From Leptobrachium leishanense (taxonomy: Eukaryota > Chordata > Amphibia > Anura > Megophryidae), in the NCBI GenBank assembly GCA_009667805.1, contig CM019070.1, positions 54,272,451 through 54,336,450 of the forward strand: a stretch of DNA of 64,000 bases, read 5' to 3'. Numbering within the stretch: position 1 is the stretch's first letter; every line of letters starts with the position of its first letter. The position numbers were made by a program, and so were the translations under genes. The notes beneath the pieces were generated by a model. That model was given only the letters and a program-made list of their open reading frames with translations, ran no database searches and was not told the DNA's origin. Below are positions 46,068-58,285 of this stretch, piece by piece.

Positions 46068-47195
46068 TGTAGCGATGTGTTAAAGTTTACTGTGGCAGTA
46101 CCCATTTTTGGCCACAAGATGGAGACAATCACGATAAAAGATCCTGGACACTCGAACTACATGTCCCGGCATGCTTTGCGAAGAAACAAAAGGAAGTGGG
46201 TGGGTTTGTGGAGACGCTGTACATCCTGCACCTCGTGGAGAACAGGCAGAGCGCGCCAGGGAGCAGAGGAGAGTGGATGCACACACAGAGAAGGAGAGAC
46301 CAAAAGACAGGCCGGAACGCAGACAGAGTGGATTGGCCTTAGGATTGGGTCACCCAGCCTTGCGGGAGACAGCTATCACCATCTATATTATCCGAGTGCA
46401 GTGCTGAGGAGAGAAGACCCCTCGGAGTAAGGAGTACCGCGGTCGATTGAAGCGGGGAGCAGGCGGTAAGCTGGCTGAGAGTCGCGGCTGATAGATAGAA
46501 GGCCAGACAACAGATCCGGTGGTCGGCGTCCCCAGTCAATATCGAGCGGAGAGACGTCCTGGGTCAACGGAACCTCAAGTTGCGCTGGATGGGTGAGAGG
46601 CCCCCAAGGCCGTATGTGAATAAGAGCGTACGCTGCTGCTTTCTTTCTAAAACCCACAGGCCCCAACTGACTAGTCGAAGACATCGATAAAGTAAACTCA
46701 CTGGCCAGTTGAAAAGTACCCGGGTACCTATACACACAAACACATACCACTTCACGTTCTGGGACTTAACCTGTGCAGGACTCAGTTTCCTTTTTTCCTA
46801 TCCATACAAGGGGGCAAAGTTAAAGTTACATTCTGAACAATTTTCCTTTTTTTGTTCCCGCTGCGCGTTTACCGTGATACGAGAACTGTGTATTTTATTG
46901 TGTCCCGCTACGCGTTTTTTCCTCGAATTTCGTATCTTTTAATTTTCTGCTCGGTCGGGGTTTTTCCGAAAATACGAAGCCCTCGTGTTTTCGTTTCTTT
47001 TACCGCTACGCGTTTATCGTGTTACGAAAGTACTGTAAATCTTCCTGCATATACCGTGTCTTAAGAGCTGCAAACCTTTTAGTAAACCTTTTAAAATATA
47101 AAACTGTTCAGCGTGTTGGAGTATATTTATTCCCTAGTGCGGGGAGACTGACCCGTGGTTCATTTTCAGCGGCTCCTCCGGGAGTGAGCGCTACA
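46068..47195 (+). repeat. Gypsy 3' LTR
   Basis: It matches the 5' LTR throughout. The length difference of 4 bp is fully explained by seven indels of 1-3 bp. The only substitution seen is T at 38780 against A at 46136. Confidence 0.93.
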
Positions 47196-47292
47196 TTAGT
47201 AAATCACATTATCAATTTTAACTTACAGTTCTCCTCACCAACCTTACCTCCACATCATAATAAACGCCACTTCCATGTCCTCAACATTTCTG

Positions 47293-48330
47293 AAACACTA
47301 TGTCATGTATCAGTGTTTGCAGATGACACAAAACTAGGAAAAGTAATACAACGTGAGCAGGATGTTACTTCGCTGCAGAGGGATTTAGATAGATTGGGGG
47401 ACTGGGCACTTAAATGGCAGATGGAATTTAATCTAGATAAATGCAAAGTTATGCACTTTGGAGTGAAGAACACACAAGTAATTTATACCCTAAATGGTTC
47501 GGAGTTAGGGAAATCCAAGCAGGAGAAGGATTTGGGAATAATCATAGACTTCAAACTAAGAACTAAGTAACAATGTGCAATGTCAAACAGCAGCCGCCAA
47601 GGCCAGCAAAGTATTAGAATGCATTAAAAGGGGAGTTCACTCTCGGGATGAAAACATAATTTTGCCTCTGTATAAATCACCTTGAATATGTCGTGCAATT
47701 TTGGGCACCTGTCTTAAAAAAAGATATTATAGCGCTAGAAAAAGTGCAGAGACGGGCAACTAAATTAATAAGGGGAATGGAAGGGCTAAGTTATGAGGAA
47801 AGACTAGCAAGCTTAAACCTGTTTAGTTTAGAGAAACGGCGCCTTAGAGGGGATCTGATAACCTTATATAAATATATACGGGGCCATTATCAACCATTGT
47901 CTGATAACCTATTCATTAGCAGGACTATACACAGGACAAGGGGTCATCCATTTAGACTGGAAGAAAGAAAATTTAGCTTAAAGCATAGGAAGGGTTATTT
48001 TACGGTGAGAACAAAAAAGCTGTGGAATTCTCTGCCTGCTGAGGTGGTTGGGTCAGAGTCTGTACAGACTTTTAAAAAACGACTGGATGACTTCCTGCAG
48101 ACACAGAATATTAAGGGTTATAATATTTAATATGTGGGTAAAAGCTTCTTGATCCAAGGAGAAATCTGACTGCCATTCTGGGGTCAAGAAGGAATTTTTT
48201 CCCAGTATGTTGCATATTTCAGACTGGGTTTTTTGCCTTCTTTTGGATCAACAGCAGTAGGTTATGTGGGAGAGGCTGAACCCGATGGACGCATGTCTTT
48301 TTTCAGCCTATATAACTATGTAACTATGTA
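47293..48330 (+). pseudogene. CR1/Rex1-like LINE, 5'-truncated
   Basis: This is the 3' part of a LINE polyprotein. It begins inside the reverse transcriptase with VSVFADDTKLG (the catalytic ADD) and LKWQMEFNLDKCKVMHFG, ending at a stop at 47568-47570. After a frameshifted gap, the C-terminal domain continues in another frame (47693-48130: FWAPVLKKDI, EKVQRRATKLIRGM, LWNSLPAEVV) to the stop at 48128-48130. A ~200-bp 3' UTR follows (GGGGTCAAGAAGGAATTTTT, GATGGACGCATGTC) and ends in a TAACTATG microsatellite near 48310-48333, typical of this clade. The first part of the element is missing, as in most insertions of this type. Confidence 0.8.
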
Positions 48331-48395
48331 ACTAGTGCTAGTGATCTTGACGACCATTAAAATGCCTCTTGTCATCCTCCACCCAATTCCTCTAG

Positions 48396-48535
48396 ATTAG
48401 GGCTGTCAAACTCTGGCCCCCCAGATGTCTGAAATAAAACTCCCATGATTCCCTTGCCATCTATTGCATTTATGGAATTCTGGGAATTAAAGGCTTGAAC
48501 ATCTGGGGGGGGTGGTGAGTTTGACAGCTCTGCTC
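48396..48535. mobile_element. Short foldback MITE
   Basis: GGGCTGTCAAACTC at the left pairs with GAGTTTGACAGCTC at the right, with CCCCCCAGATGT against ACATCTGGGGGG further in. No clear target duplication was found. Confidence 0.6.
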
Positions 48536-48765
48536 GAGTTTATAAGCTCACCTGAGCAGGGCCTTCTACACCTCTTGTTTCTGCTTCCTATGTTTATTTT
48601 AATTTCGTCTGGTCTTACTCCCCCGTTGGTTATTATAATGGCTTCAGGAAATGTGGTGCTATAAACGATGTCAATAATAATAATAATTTCACATTTCGGC
48701 TTTGAGCTTCTCATATTGGCACGCAGCTTCATTTCAGATTCTGCAAAGAACTTTGGTGAAACTCA

Positions 48766-49675
48766 CAGGGTTATCCAAAGAGATTCGAAAAGTCACCGCA
48801 CGTTCGGTGACTTTTCGTTCTCTTCAATTCGGTTCCTTTTGCCGATTGCATTTCGGTGACCCTGCGGTGTATTCAGCAAGCACCACAGGGTCCCCGAATT
48901 GCAGGGAAAAGCTGCCGTAAACCCACCGAAACCTAACCGAATGCATGCTGAAAACAAGAAAAAACATCTGGATTAACCTTTGAAAAAGACGAACAGGAGC
49001 CGAACAGGAGCCGAACATGAGCCGAATCACGCAGAGCCGAAGCAGCTGTGACGTAGAGGAGGCAGTGAATAAATTAGAAAAACCATTTGTATGAATCTGG
49101 GAAAAAGAAACGCTGTTTGCAAAGAAACTACTGAGCGAAAATGTCTGAAATTTTCACAGGAGGTCCAGGGAATGATAATAAAGAGGGCTGTTACAAAAAA
49201 AATAAGTAAACTGAAAAAAAAAAAAAAAAAATCGGACTTTTAATAAAAATAAAAAAAAATCAGAAAAATGCTTAAAGTATCCTAAAAAATCTATAAATAA
49301 AGAGACTTTTTGCTGCAGAATTTTATAATGAACGGTTTATTAGATATTGAATTAAAACGGGAATATTTTTAACATTGAAGCCTATGGGATTCTCCTGAAT
49401 AAATTTGCCGAATTAAACCACCGAATGGCAGGGCATTAGGGGAACCTTTCACTGCTGGTTTGTGTTCTCTGAATAGCCGAAGCAGTGCTTTTTCATGGGG
49501 ATTTCTCTGCCCTCGAACAGGCACCGAACAGGCACCGTATGTGCAGGCAATTCGCCAGGATTTGGCGAATTGCCTGCTCTCTGGATAGCCGAATGGCCAG
49601 GAAAGGTAACCGAACGCTGATTTTCAGCATTCGGTTACCTTTCTCAAGCAATTCGAATCTCTTTGGATAACCCTG
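48766..49675 (-). mobile_element. R1 DNA transposon copy
   Basis: It has complete inverted ends (CAGGGTTATCC and GGATAACCCTG) in opposite orientation to 53046-53949. It contains the full interior, including the poly-A run at about 49217-49231. The flanks TCA and TAA do not match. No coding capacity is present. Confidence 0.75.
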
Positions 49676-50189
49676 TAAGTTGTTGAGTAAACGGTAACCA
49701 AGCTCAAGTCTGACAACCAACAAGAGATGCTAACTCAAAACTGTCCGTATGCTGCTATACATGAGGGATCTTGAACAGTCATCCTTTGAAGGTATTAGCA
49801 AAAATATCCTGAAGAAGACACTGATGAGTGCAAAGAACGGTAACATAAAAGATAAAAGCACTCACAAAAATAACAAAGAAAACATGACGCGGACATTAAG
49901 AGAGGTGCCATCTGGACGCAAAGCTAATGGAGCAAAAATGTTTTAATCTTGAGCACGAGATAAGACAACATCAAATATAATGCAAACATAATACTTTGCT
50001 GTGGAAGACCAGATGCGTGAAGTACATATAAAATATATCAACATAAAATATTTCATGTAATATTAATAATGAATTATACAACTTCAGGAGCTCTCCTTCA
50101 TACAACTAAAGACATTTTGCTTATGTCAACAAGAAATAGAGGCACTCCATGAAGCGGCCACTAGGAATAGTTTATACTAAGGAAATTAA
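49676..50189. other. Unassigned sequence
   Basis: Nothing could be supported beyond short open frames. Confidence 0.4.
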
Positions 50190-50643
50190 CATAGAAACAT
50201 AGAAACATAGAAAAATGTCGGCAGATAAGAACCTTTCGGCCCATCTAGTCTGCCCAATTACATGGATACTTTACCTGGATTTATCTTTTGTTTAGGATAG
50301 CCTTATGCCTATCCCATGCTTGCTTAAATTCAATTACTGTTTTGGCCTCTACCACTTCTACTGGAAGACTGTTCCATGTATCCACCACCCTCTCAGTAAA
50401 ATAATGCTTCCTGATGTTACTTTTAAACCTTTGCCCCTCTAATCTAAGACTATGTCCTCTTGTTTTGCTATTTTGTTTCCTTTTAAATATACTCCCTTCC
50501 TCTACCTTGTGGATTCCCTTTACGTATTTAAATGTTTCTATCATATCTCCTCTGTCTCGTCTTTTTTCCAAGCTGTACATGTTAAGATCATTAAGCCTTT
50601 CCTGGTAACTTTTCTCCTTCAAGCCATACACCATTTTAACCAT
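50190..50643 (-). pseudogene. CR1/Rex1-like LINE C-terminus, 5'-truncated
   Basis: On the minus strand, the open frame 50643-50281 encodes the C-terminal domain of a CR1-superfamily LINE (SYQERLNDLNMYSLEKRRDR, TRGHSLRLEG, DTWNSLPVEVVEAKTVIEFK) and ends with a normal stop. A ~70-bp 3' UTR follows (GGGCAGACTAGATGGGCC) with a TTTCTATG microsatellite tail at about 50190-50212. It is almost identical to 57975-58285, which suggests recent activity of the source. It is a 5'-truncated dead copy. Confidence 0.8.
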
Positions 50644-50790
50644 GTGTGCTTTAAAGGGACGTCAAACCGGATCACTAAAAAACATGCTAATAAATGAACA
50701 AAAGGTTTTGATTTGTCATAGAATCAGGAAGATTGATGTCTATATATTTATACTCAAGATGACAAATGAACATACTATTAAATTCATAAA

Positions 50791-51170
50791 TACACGGCCT
50801 GGCCAAAAAAAAACATCACACACTTTAACATTTCGTTAGATCACCTTTTGTTTTGACACATACATCGTGATATAGTTTCGATAAGCTCATGCAATGTCAC
50901 AATATTTATTACCATCCAGAGTAGTGTTAATTTGTCGCCAAGATCTTGTATTGATGATGGGAGAGTCAGAGTGCTGCATAATGTCTTCTCCAGCATATCC
51001 CCAAAATTCCCAATGGGGTTAAGTTCTGGACCATGTGGTGGCCAATCCGTGTGTGAAAATGATGTCTCATCTGAAAATATGTATGCGCCATCAGGAAAAA
51101 AAATTGTTTGATGGAAATACCTGGTCATTCAGTATATTCAGGTAGTCAGCTGACCTCATTTTTTGGGCAC
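50791..51170 (-). pseudogene. Tc1-like transposase relic, internal deletion
   Basis: The minus strand shows LNILNDQVFPSNNFF, then TIFFPDG, then SHTDWPPHGPELNPIGNFG. These correspond to the [16 protein letters not shown] and [10 protein letters not shown] segments of the relic at 14640, but about 25 residues with the second catalytic Asp are missing. The likely terminal repeat is CGGCCTGGCCAAAAAAAA at 50793-50810. Confidence 0.6.
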
Positions 51171-51181
51171 ATAATGTTCCT

Positions 51182-51783
51182 GAAGAAAGATAATAGTCAT
51201 CGCGCAATGAGTAAGAAAGTCCACAGAAAAAAAGAGATTCTTTTTTCTTTTTCCCTTGTATCCTAGCATAGAAACAAAAAAATAGAGACATACATTGCGC
51301 AGTACGTCTGTATTTCGAGTATACACATCTAGTGTAATAAGGGAAACCTACTCACTCATTTCTGAGCCATATAATCAGTAAGCTCTAGACTTTTACAGCA
51401 TGCGTGATTGGGTTTCTCACCCCTCACTGCCAGGTCATCGGTTGGTCCAACGTAAGGATATCCACAGACTCTGTACCGGGTCCAGTGTGGGCAATTAGAA
51501 AAAGGCCAATCCAAAATACTTAAAAGGGCCACTGGTTGGGCCAATTTATTATCATATAAAATGTATAACATAAAGCACTACGCATTTCGACGTTAGTCGT
51601 CCTCAGGTGCAAACGCGTAGTGCTTTATGTTATACATGTGTATACTCGAAATACAGACGTACTGCGCAATGTATGTCTCTATTTTTTTGTTTCTATGCTA
51701 GGATACAAGGGGAAAAGAAAAAAGAATCTCCTTTTTTCTGTGGACTTTCTTACTCGTGGCGCGAGGACTATTATCTTTCTTCT
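51182..51783. repeat. Inverted duplication, ~147-bp arms
   Basis: Arms 51182-51328 and 51636-51783 are nearly identical inverted copies, differing by about six changes. Between them lies a separate perfect hairpin with 23-bp arms (51561-51583 and 51615-51637) around the core TTTCGACG..CGTCCTCAGGTG. Mirror open frames of 65-66 residues on opposite strands result from the duplication and are not genes. Confidence 0.8.
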
Positions 51784-51978
51784 ATCTTGCCATATATGGA
51801 GTGAGCGCCGTATATTTCATCCTTGCAGCAAGCATATTTTGAACATTAGCGCTATAGCCACTTTTTGTATTCAATTTACATAATGTTGCTGACGGACTGA
51901 AACAACCCCATATCATAATACTCCCCCCACAGGCTTGTATGGCAGGTGGTGACCTTTTTGTCCAGACAGTGTATTTTC

Positions 51979-52290
51979 TCCATATCCCTTTCCTGCCACA
52001 GGGTGTACTATGCTGTCTATGCAGTGGGTGGGCCTTGAAGCTACAGGGTGTACTAGTACACCCCTTTGACTTCAGTCGGCCTCCATCGCCCCGCCCAGTA
52101 GTTGGTGCGTCGTATGCTGTTCACTGCTGGAAGACGGCCTGAATTCAAGCCGTCCCCCTTGCAGCCAATGAAGTGCATTGTGCGTCAGCTGCTAGGCGGG
52201 CAGGAGGACGGGCCAGACGAAGCTGCCAGCAAGTGGGGCTTTAACTCCCTCCTGCCAGGCATATCCCACCCTGTGGCATAGGGTTATAGA
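51979..52290. mobile_element. Probable MITE
   Basis: GCCACAGGGTG with outer CCCTTTCCT at the left pairs with CACCCTGTGGC and outer ATAGGGTTAT at the right. There is no coding content and the borders are approximate. Confidence 0.5.
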
Positions 52291-53045
52291 TTGTAAACTC
52301 CCTCCCTTATAGGTTGTTACGCTATGTCTGTTTCAGAGATATCTTGTACAGCACTGTGGAATACAATAATTAGGGATCATATAGACCGCCATTTGATATC
52401 TTTCTAGTCATCTCCCCAAACATGTAATGAGTGCTGATTGCTGTCTCCAGTACATCGTCCTTGTTCATTTTTAATTTATTTTTTTCATCATTTGCTATGT
52501 TCTTCGTACTCATCATAATCCATACATCAGTGATTTTGTTAAAAAAAAGTGTGTCAAATTTACAACCGAATGATAAACTCATTTGATGTTCAGTGAATGA
52601 ATACCGAGGTGAAATTTTTGGATTGTACTGCAAGGAACGTAAAACACTCAAAAAAAAGGAAGAAATTTAAATTGGTAAATTAGTGCTAATTATTTAAATA
52701 CATACGTTTTCAATTTTCAAGGTGTTAGGTTTGCAAAAGAAGCATATAGCTGATTGCACTTGCTAAATAAAGTCAGGATTAAACCTATATATTTATTGGC
52801 ACCTTTAAGGACTTGAGGAATGCGTAGTGTTATATTTTGAACTTGTAAATTTGTGATTCGCATCACTAAAAAAAAAAAAATTCCGAACCAAGGTTCACAC
52901 ATTACTTTAGAAAACATACCTTTAGGAGATTGGTCAACAAGTCTGCAGTTTGTAATCACGTGTTTATTTCATGTAAACACATTTTTATTTTAGTCATATA
53001 ATTAGTCTGTAACATTGACCTAAATGTACAATGAGGGTTCACAAA
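52291..53045. other. Unassigned AT-rich sequence
   Basis: Nothing was recognised. Confidence 0.45.
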
Positions 53046-53949
53046 CAGGGTTATCCAAAGAGATTCGAATTGCTTGAGAAAGGTAACCGAACGCTGAAAA
53101 TCAGCGTTCGGTTACCTTTCCTGGCCATTCGGCTATCCAGAGAGCAGGCAATTCTCCAAATCCTGGCGAATTGCCTGCACATACGGTGCCTGTTCGGTCC
53201 CTGTTCGAGGGCAGTGAAATCCCCATCAAAAAGCACTGCTTCGGCTATTCAGAGAACACAAACCAGCAGTGAAAGGTTCCCCTAATGCCCTGCCATTCGG
53301 TGGTTTAATTCGGCAAATTTATTCAGGAGAATCGCATAGGCTTCAATGTTAAAAATATTCCCGTTTTAATTCAATATCTAATAAACCGTTCATTATAAAA
53401 TTCTGCAGCAAAAAGTCTCTTTATTTATAGATTTTTTAGGATACTTTAAGCATTTTTCTGAATTTTTTAAAAAAAAATTAAAAGTCCGATTTTTTTTTTT
53501 TTTTTTTTTTCAGTTTACTTATTTATTTTGTAACAGCCCTCTTTATTATCATTCCCTGGACCTCCTGTGAAAATTTCAGACATTTTCGCTCAGTAGTTTC
53601 TTTGCAAACAGCGTTTCTTTTTCCCAGATTCATACAAATGGTTTTTCTAATTTATTCACTGCCTCCTCTACGTCACAGCTGCTTCGGCTCTGTGTGATTC
53701 GGCTCCTTTTCGGCTCCTGTTCGGCTCCTCTTCGAAGGTTAATCCAGATGTTTTTGCTTGTTTTCAGCGTGCATTCGGTTAGTTTTCGTCAGGTTTGCGG
53801 CAGCTTTTCCCTGCAATTCGGGGACCCTGTGCTGTTTGCTGAATACACCGCAGGGTCACCGAAATGCAATCGGCAAAAGGAACCGAATTGAAGAGAACGA
53901 AAAGTCACCGAACGTGCGGTGACTTTTCGAATCTCTTTGGATAACCCTG
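53046..53949 (+). mobile_element. R1 DNA transposon, best-preserved copy
   Basis: Perfect 24-bp inverted ends (CAGGGTTATCCAAAGAG plus ATTCGAA, and the complement) are present. The left subterminal part carries two strong hairpins: GGTAACCGAACGCTG against CAGCGTTCGGTTACC (about 53080-53120) and CAGGCAATTC against GAATTGCCTG (about 53145-53178). The right part carries AAAAGTCACCG against CGGTGACTTTT (about 53900-53930). The interior has a poly-T run and no reading frame. Flanks AAA and TAA do not give a clean duplication. Confidence 0.8.
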
Positions 53950-55330
53950 TAAATATTTTTATCTATATATCATGGGTACAGCACCAGAAGAAGCCAAATT
54001 CACTAACAGCCAATGCGGCCACGATGTATCAACATTCTACATATAACAACTCGCACCAGTGACAAAATACCATTTTTGCCCTTAAATATTTGGGCATATG
54101 ATGTTGACAGACTCTGCCCAATAATTTGTTATTATCATATTTTTTGTTATTTTTGGCGAATTAACTCACTTTTTTTTGTAAATGTCATATTATTAAGTTT
54201 TTAAAGAGAAAAAGACATATGGACACGCAGGTCCGAACAGTGAAAATCAGGCATCAACATTAAAGTAACATATAAAAGGAAGGACATGCAACTCCAACAA
54301 ACAAAACCGGGGCGCGCAGTTTCCCTGACCAACCTAGGGAGGGAGGGAGCATAGGGAACCATTACTGAGACAAAAACCCATGAACACTCATTTGCCAGGC
54401 AATGAGCAAGGGGGGGGGAATCTGACTCAGGGAGGGGTGGTGAGAGGGTCGGTCGCAGGCAGGGCAGGATCAAGGCGAGTAAGGAAGGCAGAAAAGGCTG
54501 TTACTGTATGCCATTGGGACCATTTAGCAGGTAACGGGGGAGTTGATCGGTGGCTGACATGTGGAAATGTTCCACAGCTCTGAGCTCCTTCATACGTCGG
54601 AACCAAACCTGGAGAGGAGGTGGGGTAGCCTGTCTTCAGTATAAGGGGATCAGGCTCTATTAACTCACTTTTTATCCCTCACCACGTGCTGCTCCTCCAC
54701 TATCCAAACCTGGAAGACCCTGAAGATTTTCTGCTCAATTTGTGCTCCTGTGCAACTTGGAGACAGTAGGAACTGCAAATTCTGCTATGAGTCTTGCGCA
54801 CTTAACATTTGCTGTTCCATAGCGTCTGTGCAGAAAGGTGGATCAGAGCTGCATGCGCATGCGCAGATTCATCGGCTGCCTCTCTGAGACCGCTCACTAT
54901 AGCCTCAGATGGTAAAATGGTCAGGATAAGAAAACATTAAAGTGTTCCTTTAAAATACTGCATGTTGCCAGACAAAAGTCCATTTCACCACCTGGAAGTT
55001 TGGAAGGTTTGGCAGAGGGGTAATGCCTTTTCCCTGCCTAACATGACTGCTAAGAGTTCTTGCTTGCCAGTTGTGATATATTACTGATATGGTCATGTGA
55101 TGCCCATCACTATTGTCCACAAGTATGCTGTGTCTTCCAGAGCTTGGTGAGTTCACATCCATCTCCGTGGAATGCTATGGACCCCTGGAATTGAGAACAA
55201 CAAGGCGCTTAGCGCTGCTGGTGTTATCGAGTTGCAGCTTGGAAGCAGGGAAACCATCAGGGGTGACGGCCCATGATATGTTCAGGGGCCCAGTAGCTCA
55301 AGGGGGCCCCTGGCCCTTACCAAACACTGT
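53950..55330. other. Unassigned sequence
   Basis: No gene was supported. The segment about 54210-54620 is G-rich and may be an uncharacterised repeat, with no second copy in the window. Confidence 0.4.
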
Positions 55331-55341
55331 CACTTGTCTGT

Positions 55342-55523
55342 CAGTGTTTCTTAAACCTCTCCTCAGGACCCCCAACTAAGCCAGGTTTGCAGGATATGTG
55401 AAGCACAGCACAGGTGATATGATTTGTTTCTCAGTGATTGCAGGATTCATTCTACATTTCCCCAAGATGATCTGCAAAAACTGTCCTGGTTGGGGGTCCC
55501 GAGGACAGGTTTGAGAAACACTG
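55342..55523. mobile_element. hAT-like MITE, inverted relative of 33491-33674
   Basis: CAGTGTTTCTTAAACCTCTCC at the left is complementary to GGTTTGAGAAACACTG at the right. The interior reads, in reverse complement, GATCATCTTGGGGAAATGTA and matches 33491-33674. No 8-bp duplication remains. Confidence 0.7.
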
Positions 55524-56656
55524 GTCTAAGCGCCAGATGTACAGGCCTTTCCATGTGGAACTGAACTGACCTATAGGGATAACAGGAGAAAGCAGCTTGG
55601 TCGTAACACGGATGTTAAAGTCGAGAAACAAATGGGAAAAAAGCAGACGCAGACGTTTTCCATTTGCGTCTTACCTTTAACGTCCGAGTTTTGATCTGGC
55701 TCCAGGTTTGCCAGATATCTGAAGCACAGCTGTTACAGTCAGGCGCTTTCATAAATATGTTCAGCAGGTAAAAAATAACATGTAGATACCACCTAAAACA
55801 AACTGATATTGTGATCTTTTGCATTCACTTCTAATTTGTTGAAAGCAGATTGTTTACCAATTTTGCTCTGCAGACAGCTTTTTATGAACCTTTAGGCGCA
55901 TTTGGTGTCTGTTGGATGATGCATTTGACTACACCTGCCACATTTTTTGAAATATGTTGATAACTAAACCCTTATTTATGAATACATTAAGAATATAATT
56001 ATTCAGCAGCACTTTGTAACTAGGAAAAAAAGAAATAATTACTCACACGGTGTCACTGCTCGTTATTGATGTTTGTTATCTGTTGCTCCATTAAGTATCA
56101 GCTGATTTGCAGAATTACTTTCTTTTGTAATAAGTGTTACTACATTTAGGCGAAAAGGTGTTCTGACAAAAAGCACAAATACATTAGTTTAGAAACTAGT
56201 GATACATGAGGGAGTGATATAGAAAGTGAAAGAATAGGAAGACATGACATGAAATGCGTGGGGTTATAGGTAGAAACATCACGCCCTTAAAATAGGGTGT
56301 GCACATGTTTTATAGTTATTATTTTGAAACTCTACATGATCACAAACGGTTTGTTTTCATTTTTTTCTCATAAGCCAAATTTGAAAAACCCATAAAGTGT
56401 AGTAGGGGACCAAACAGACTGAAAGGAGGAGCAGTTGACCGAGAGGACACACCATTCTGCCCACACCTATGGGCCGGTGGGGTACTTTAAGTATGAAGTC
56501 ACGCAAAAAATGTGTTTCTTTAAAAGTTGTGCATCATAACATTCCCCTGCTCAATGGGATTTATTATTAAAAAAAAATGCACCTCATATTGGTCCTACAC
56601 ATTTTATAAACATTAAGGTCCCATGTATTTTTGTCTTCTAATTTTATAAACACTAA
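55524..56656. other. Unassigned AT-rich sequence
   Basis: Nothing could be supported as a gene. Confidence 0.45.
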
Positions 56657-57371
56657 GGGCCCTATCACCTCCTTAACTCTAGCGCTCACATAAGTAATAG
56701 CGTTACGTCCATATTACCGCTAACTGGCTAAAAAAAAATCTGTTAGCGCATCAGTATTAGCGCTTTTTAGTGCAAGTTTACTGTGCTTTGCTCTCCCTAT
56801 GCTCAACATGAGAAGCGCTAAGAGTAAGCAATCAGTAAGTAGCGTTAGGATCACATAGTCCTACCTCTAATTACAAACCACTGCGGCTAACTGAAACGTT
56901 AACTACAACCTAGAGCTGCAGCTAACGGATTCCGCTTCTGCATAATCAGTTAGCTGCAGTTGAAAAGCCCCATAAAAATCAAATACTCACCTCTCATACC
57001 ACGGCAAGGATGGCGATCTGATCTTCAGCTTCTGGCCACTGGGAGCAGTGAGACTGGGGAAAAAAAGTCTCCAGCCTCCCTCCGCGAATCACTACGTGGA
57101 CCTGCAGGATCTCGCAAGAGCGAGATCCTGCAGGTCAGCTGACCCCGGCAGCACAACCTTCAATAGAGTCCTACGGACTCCAGGAGGGGATACTCGCGGT
57201 GGCGCGTGAGCACCGCCCCAACTATCCTAGAGGTTAGCATCTGTTATGGGGCATGCTGGTGGATTCAGCACTTGCCCCGTAATCTGTTTGTAAAATGGGG
57301 ACGCTAAGGGGAAATTTGGGAGTGCATATTTTACCCCTTAGCATCCCCATATTGGCTTACTGCACATGATA
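56657..57371 (+). mobile_element. Dispersed repeat R3, longer copy
   Basis: The ends GGGCCCTATCA and TGATAGTGCCC are imperfect inverted repeats. It contains a strong hairpin CTGCAGGATCTCGC against GCGAGATCCTGCAG (57101-57133) and shares several blocks with 1236-1560 in reverse. No coding sequence is present. It may be Harbinger-like, which is inference. Confidence 0.55.
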
Positions 57372-57974
57372 GTGCCCGTAATATTTTTTAAGGGAAGATG
57401 AGATAAAAAGAAAAAATAAACAGGCTATAAGACGATAGATAAAGGAAAATGTTCTGTAGGTTTAGGATTACAGTTAATTCTCTTGGCCAACTTTCTGACA
57501 TTAAATGTAACCCACAATGCAGTGTGGCGTTTTGTAAAACCCAACAATTTTGTTTCTAAGTTCGTTTTTAAGCAGTGACTTAGGGAGCATGTACGGCAGC
57601 TTACATATGAATGAAATGTTCCTGACTGCCTGTCACTTTACATCGGTTGTGCTTTTCTGTTTACCTGATATCTAAGTTTACATTATAGATTTAGAAATAT
57701 GAGCCAAAGGCAGAGAATTTTTATAAAACTCAATAACATGATGTGATTTCAAAATATATAGGCCATTCCCCTAGAACAGACAAACTGTTCATGGTTTTCT
57801 ATATTTTCAAGACGGGAGGCATATTTTTGCAGGGAAGTATGTTATGGATCTGGTATAAATCTCAACATTTAACTCTTACACTCCGAAAGAGTCTGCTGTG
57901 TATTTCACTATAATTCTGTGGTGCCAATAACTGGGGTTAGGTGATTTTTTGACAGTAAAATCGCATAGCAGAGG

Positions 57975-58285
57975 AAGGGAGTATATTTAAAAGGAAACAA
58001 AATAGCAAAACAAGAGGACATAGTCTTAGATTAGAGGGGCAAAGGTTTAAAAGTAACATCAGGAAGCATTATTTTACTGAGAGGGTGGTGGATACATGGA
58101 ACAGCCTTCCAGTAGAAGTGGTAGAGGCCAAAACAGTAATTGAATTTAAGCAGGCATGGGATAGGCATAAGGCTATCCTAAACAAAAGATAAATCCAGGT
58201 AAAGTATCCATGTAGTTGGGCAGACTAGATGGGCCGAAAGGTTCTTATCTGCCGACATTTTTCTATGTTTCTATGTTTCTATAAC
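57975..58285 (+). pseudogene. CR1/Rex1-like LINE C-terminus, 5'-truncated
   Basis: It encodes the same C-terminal segment as 50190-50643 (TRGHSLRLEG, DTWNSLPVEVVEAKTVIEFK, then a stop), the same short 3' UTR and a TTTCTATG tail at 58260-58281. Over ~270 bp the two copies differ at about three positions, so both came recently from the same or closely related source elements. Only the last ~75 codons are present. Confidence 0.8.

Larger units (their letters stand above)
38712..47195 (+). mobile_element. Complete Ty3/Gypsy LTR retrotransposon
   Basis: Two near-identical LTRs (1124 and 1128 bp) enclose gag and pol. The flanking TTAG (38708-38711 and 47196-47199) is a 4-bp target duplication, or 5 bp (ATTAG) if the last LTR base is shared. 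The pol order protease, reverse transcriptase, RNase H, integrase defines Ty3/Gypsy (Metaviridae-like). No envelope gene is visible after integrase. The LTRs differ by one substitution and seven small indels, implying recent insertion. The coding frames carry about seven frameshifts but no isolated in-frame stop. Confidence 0.93.
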
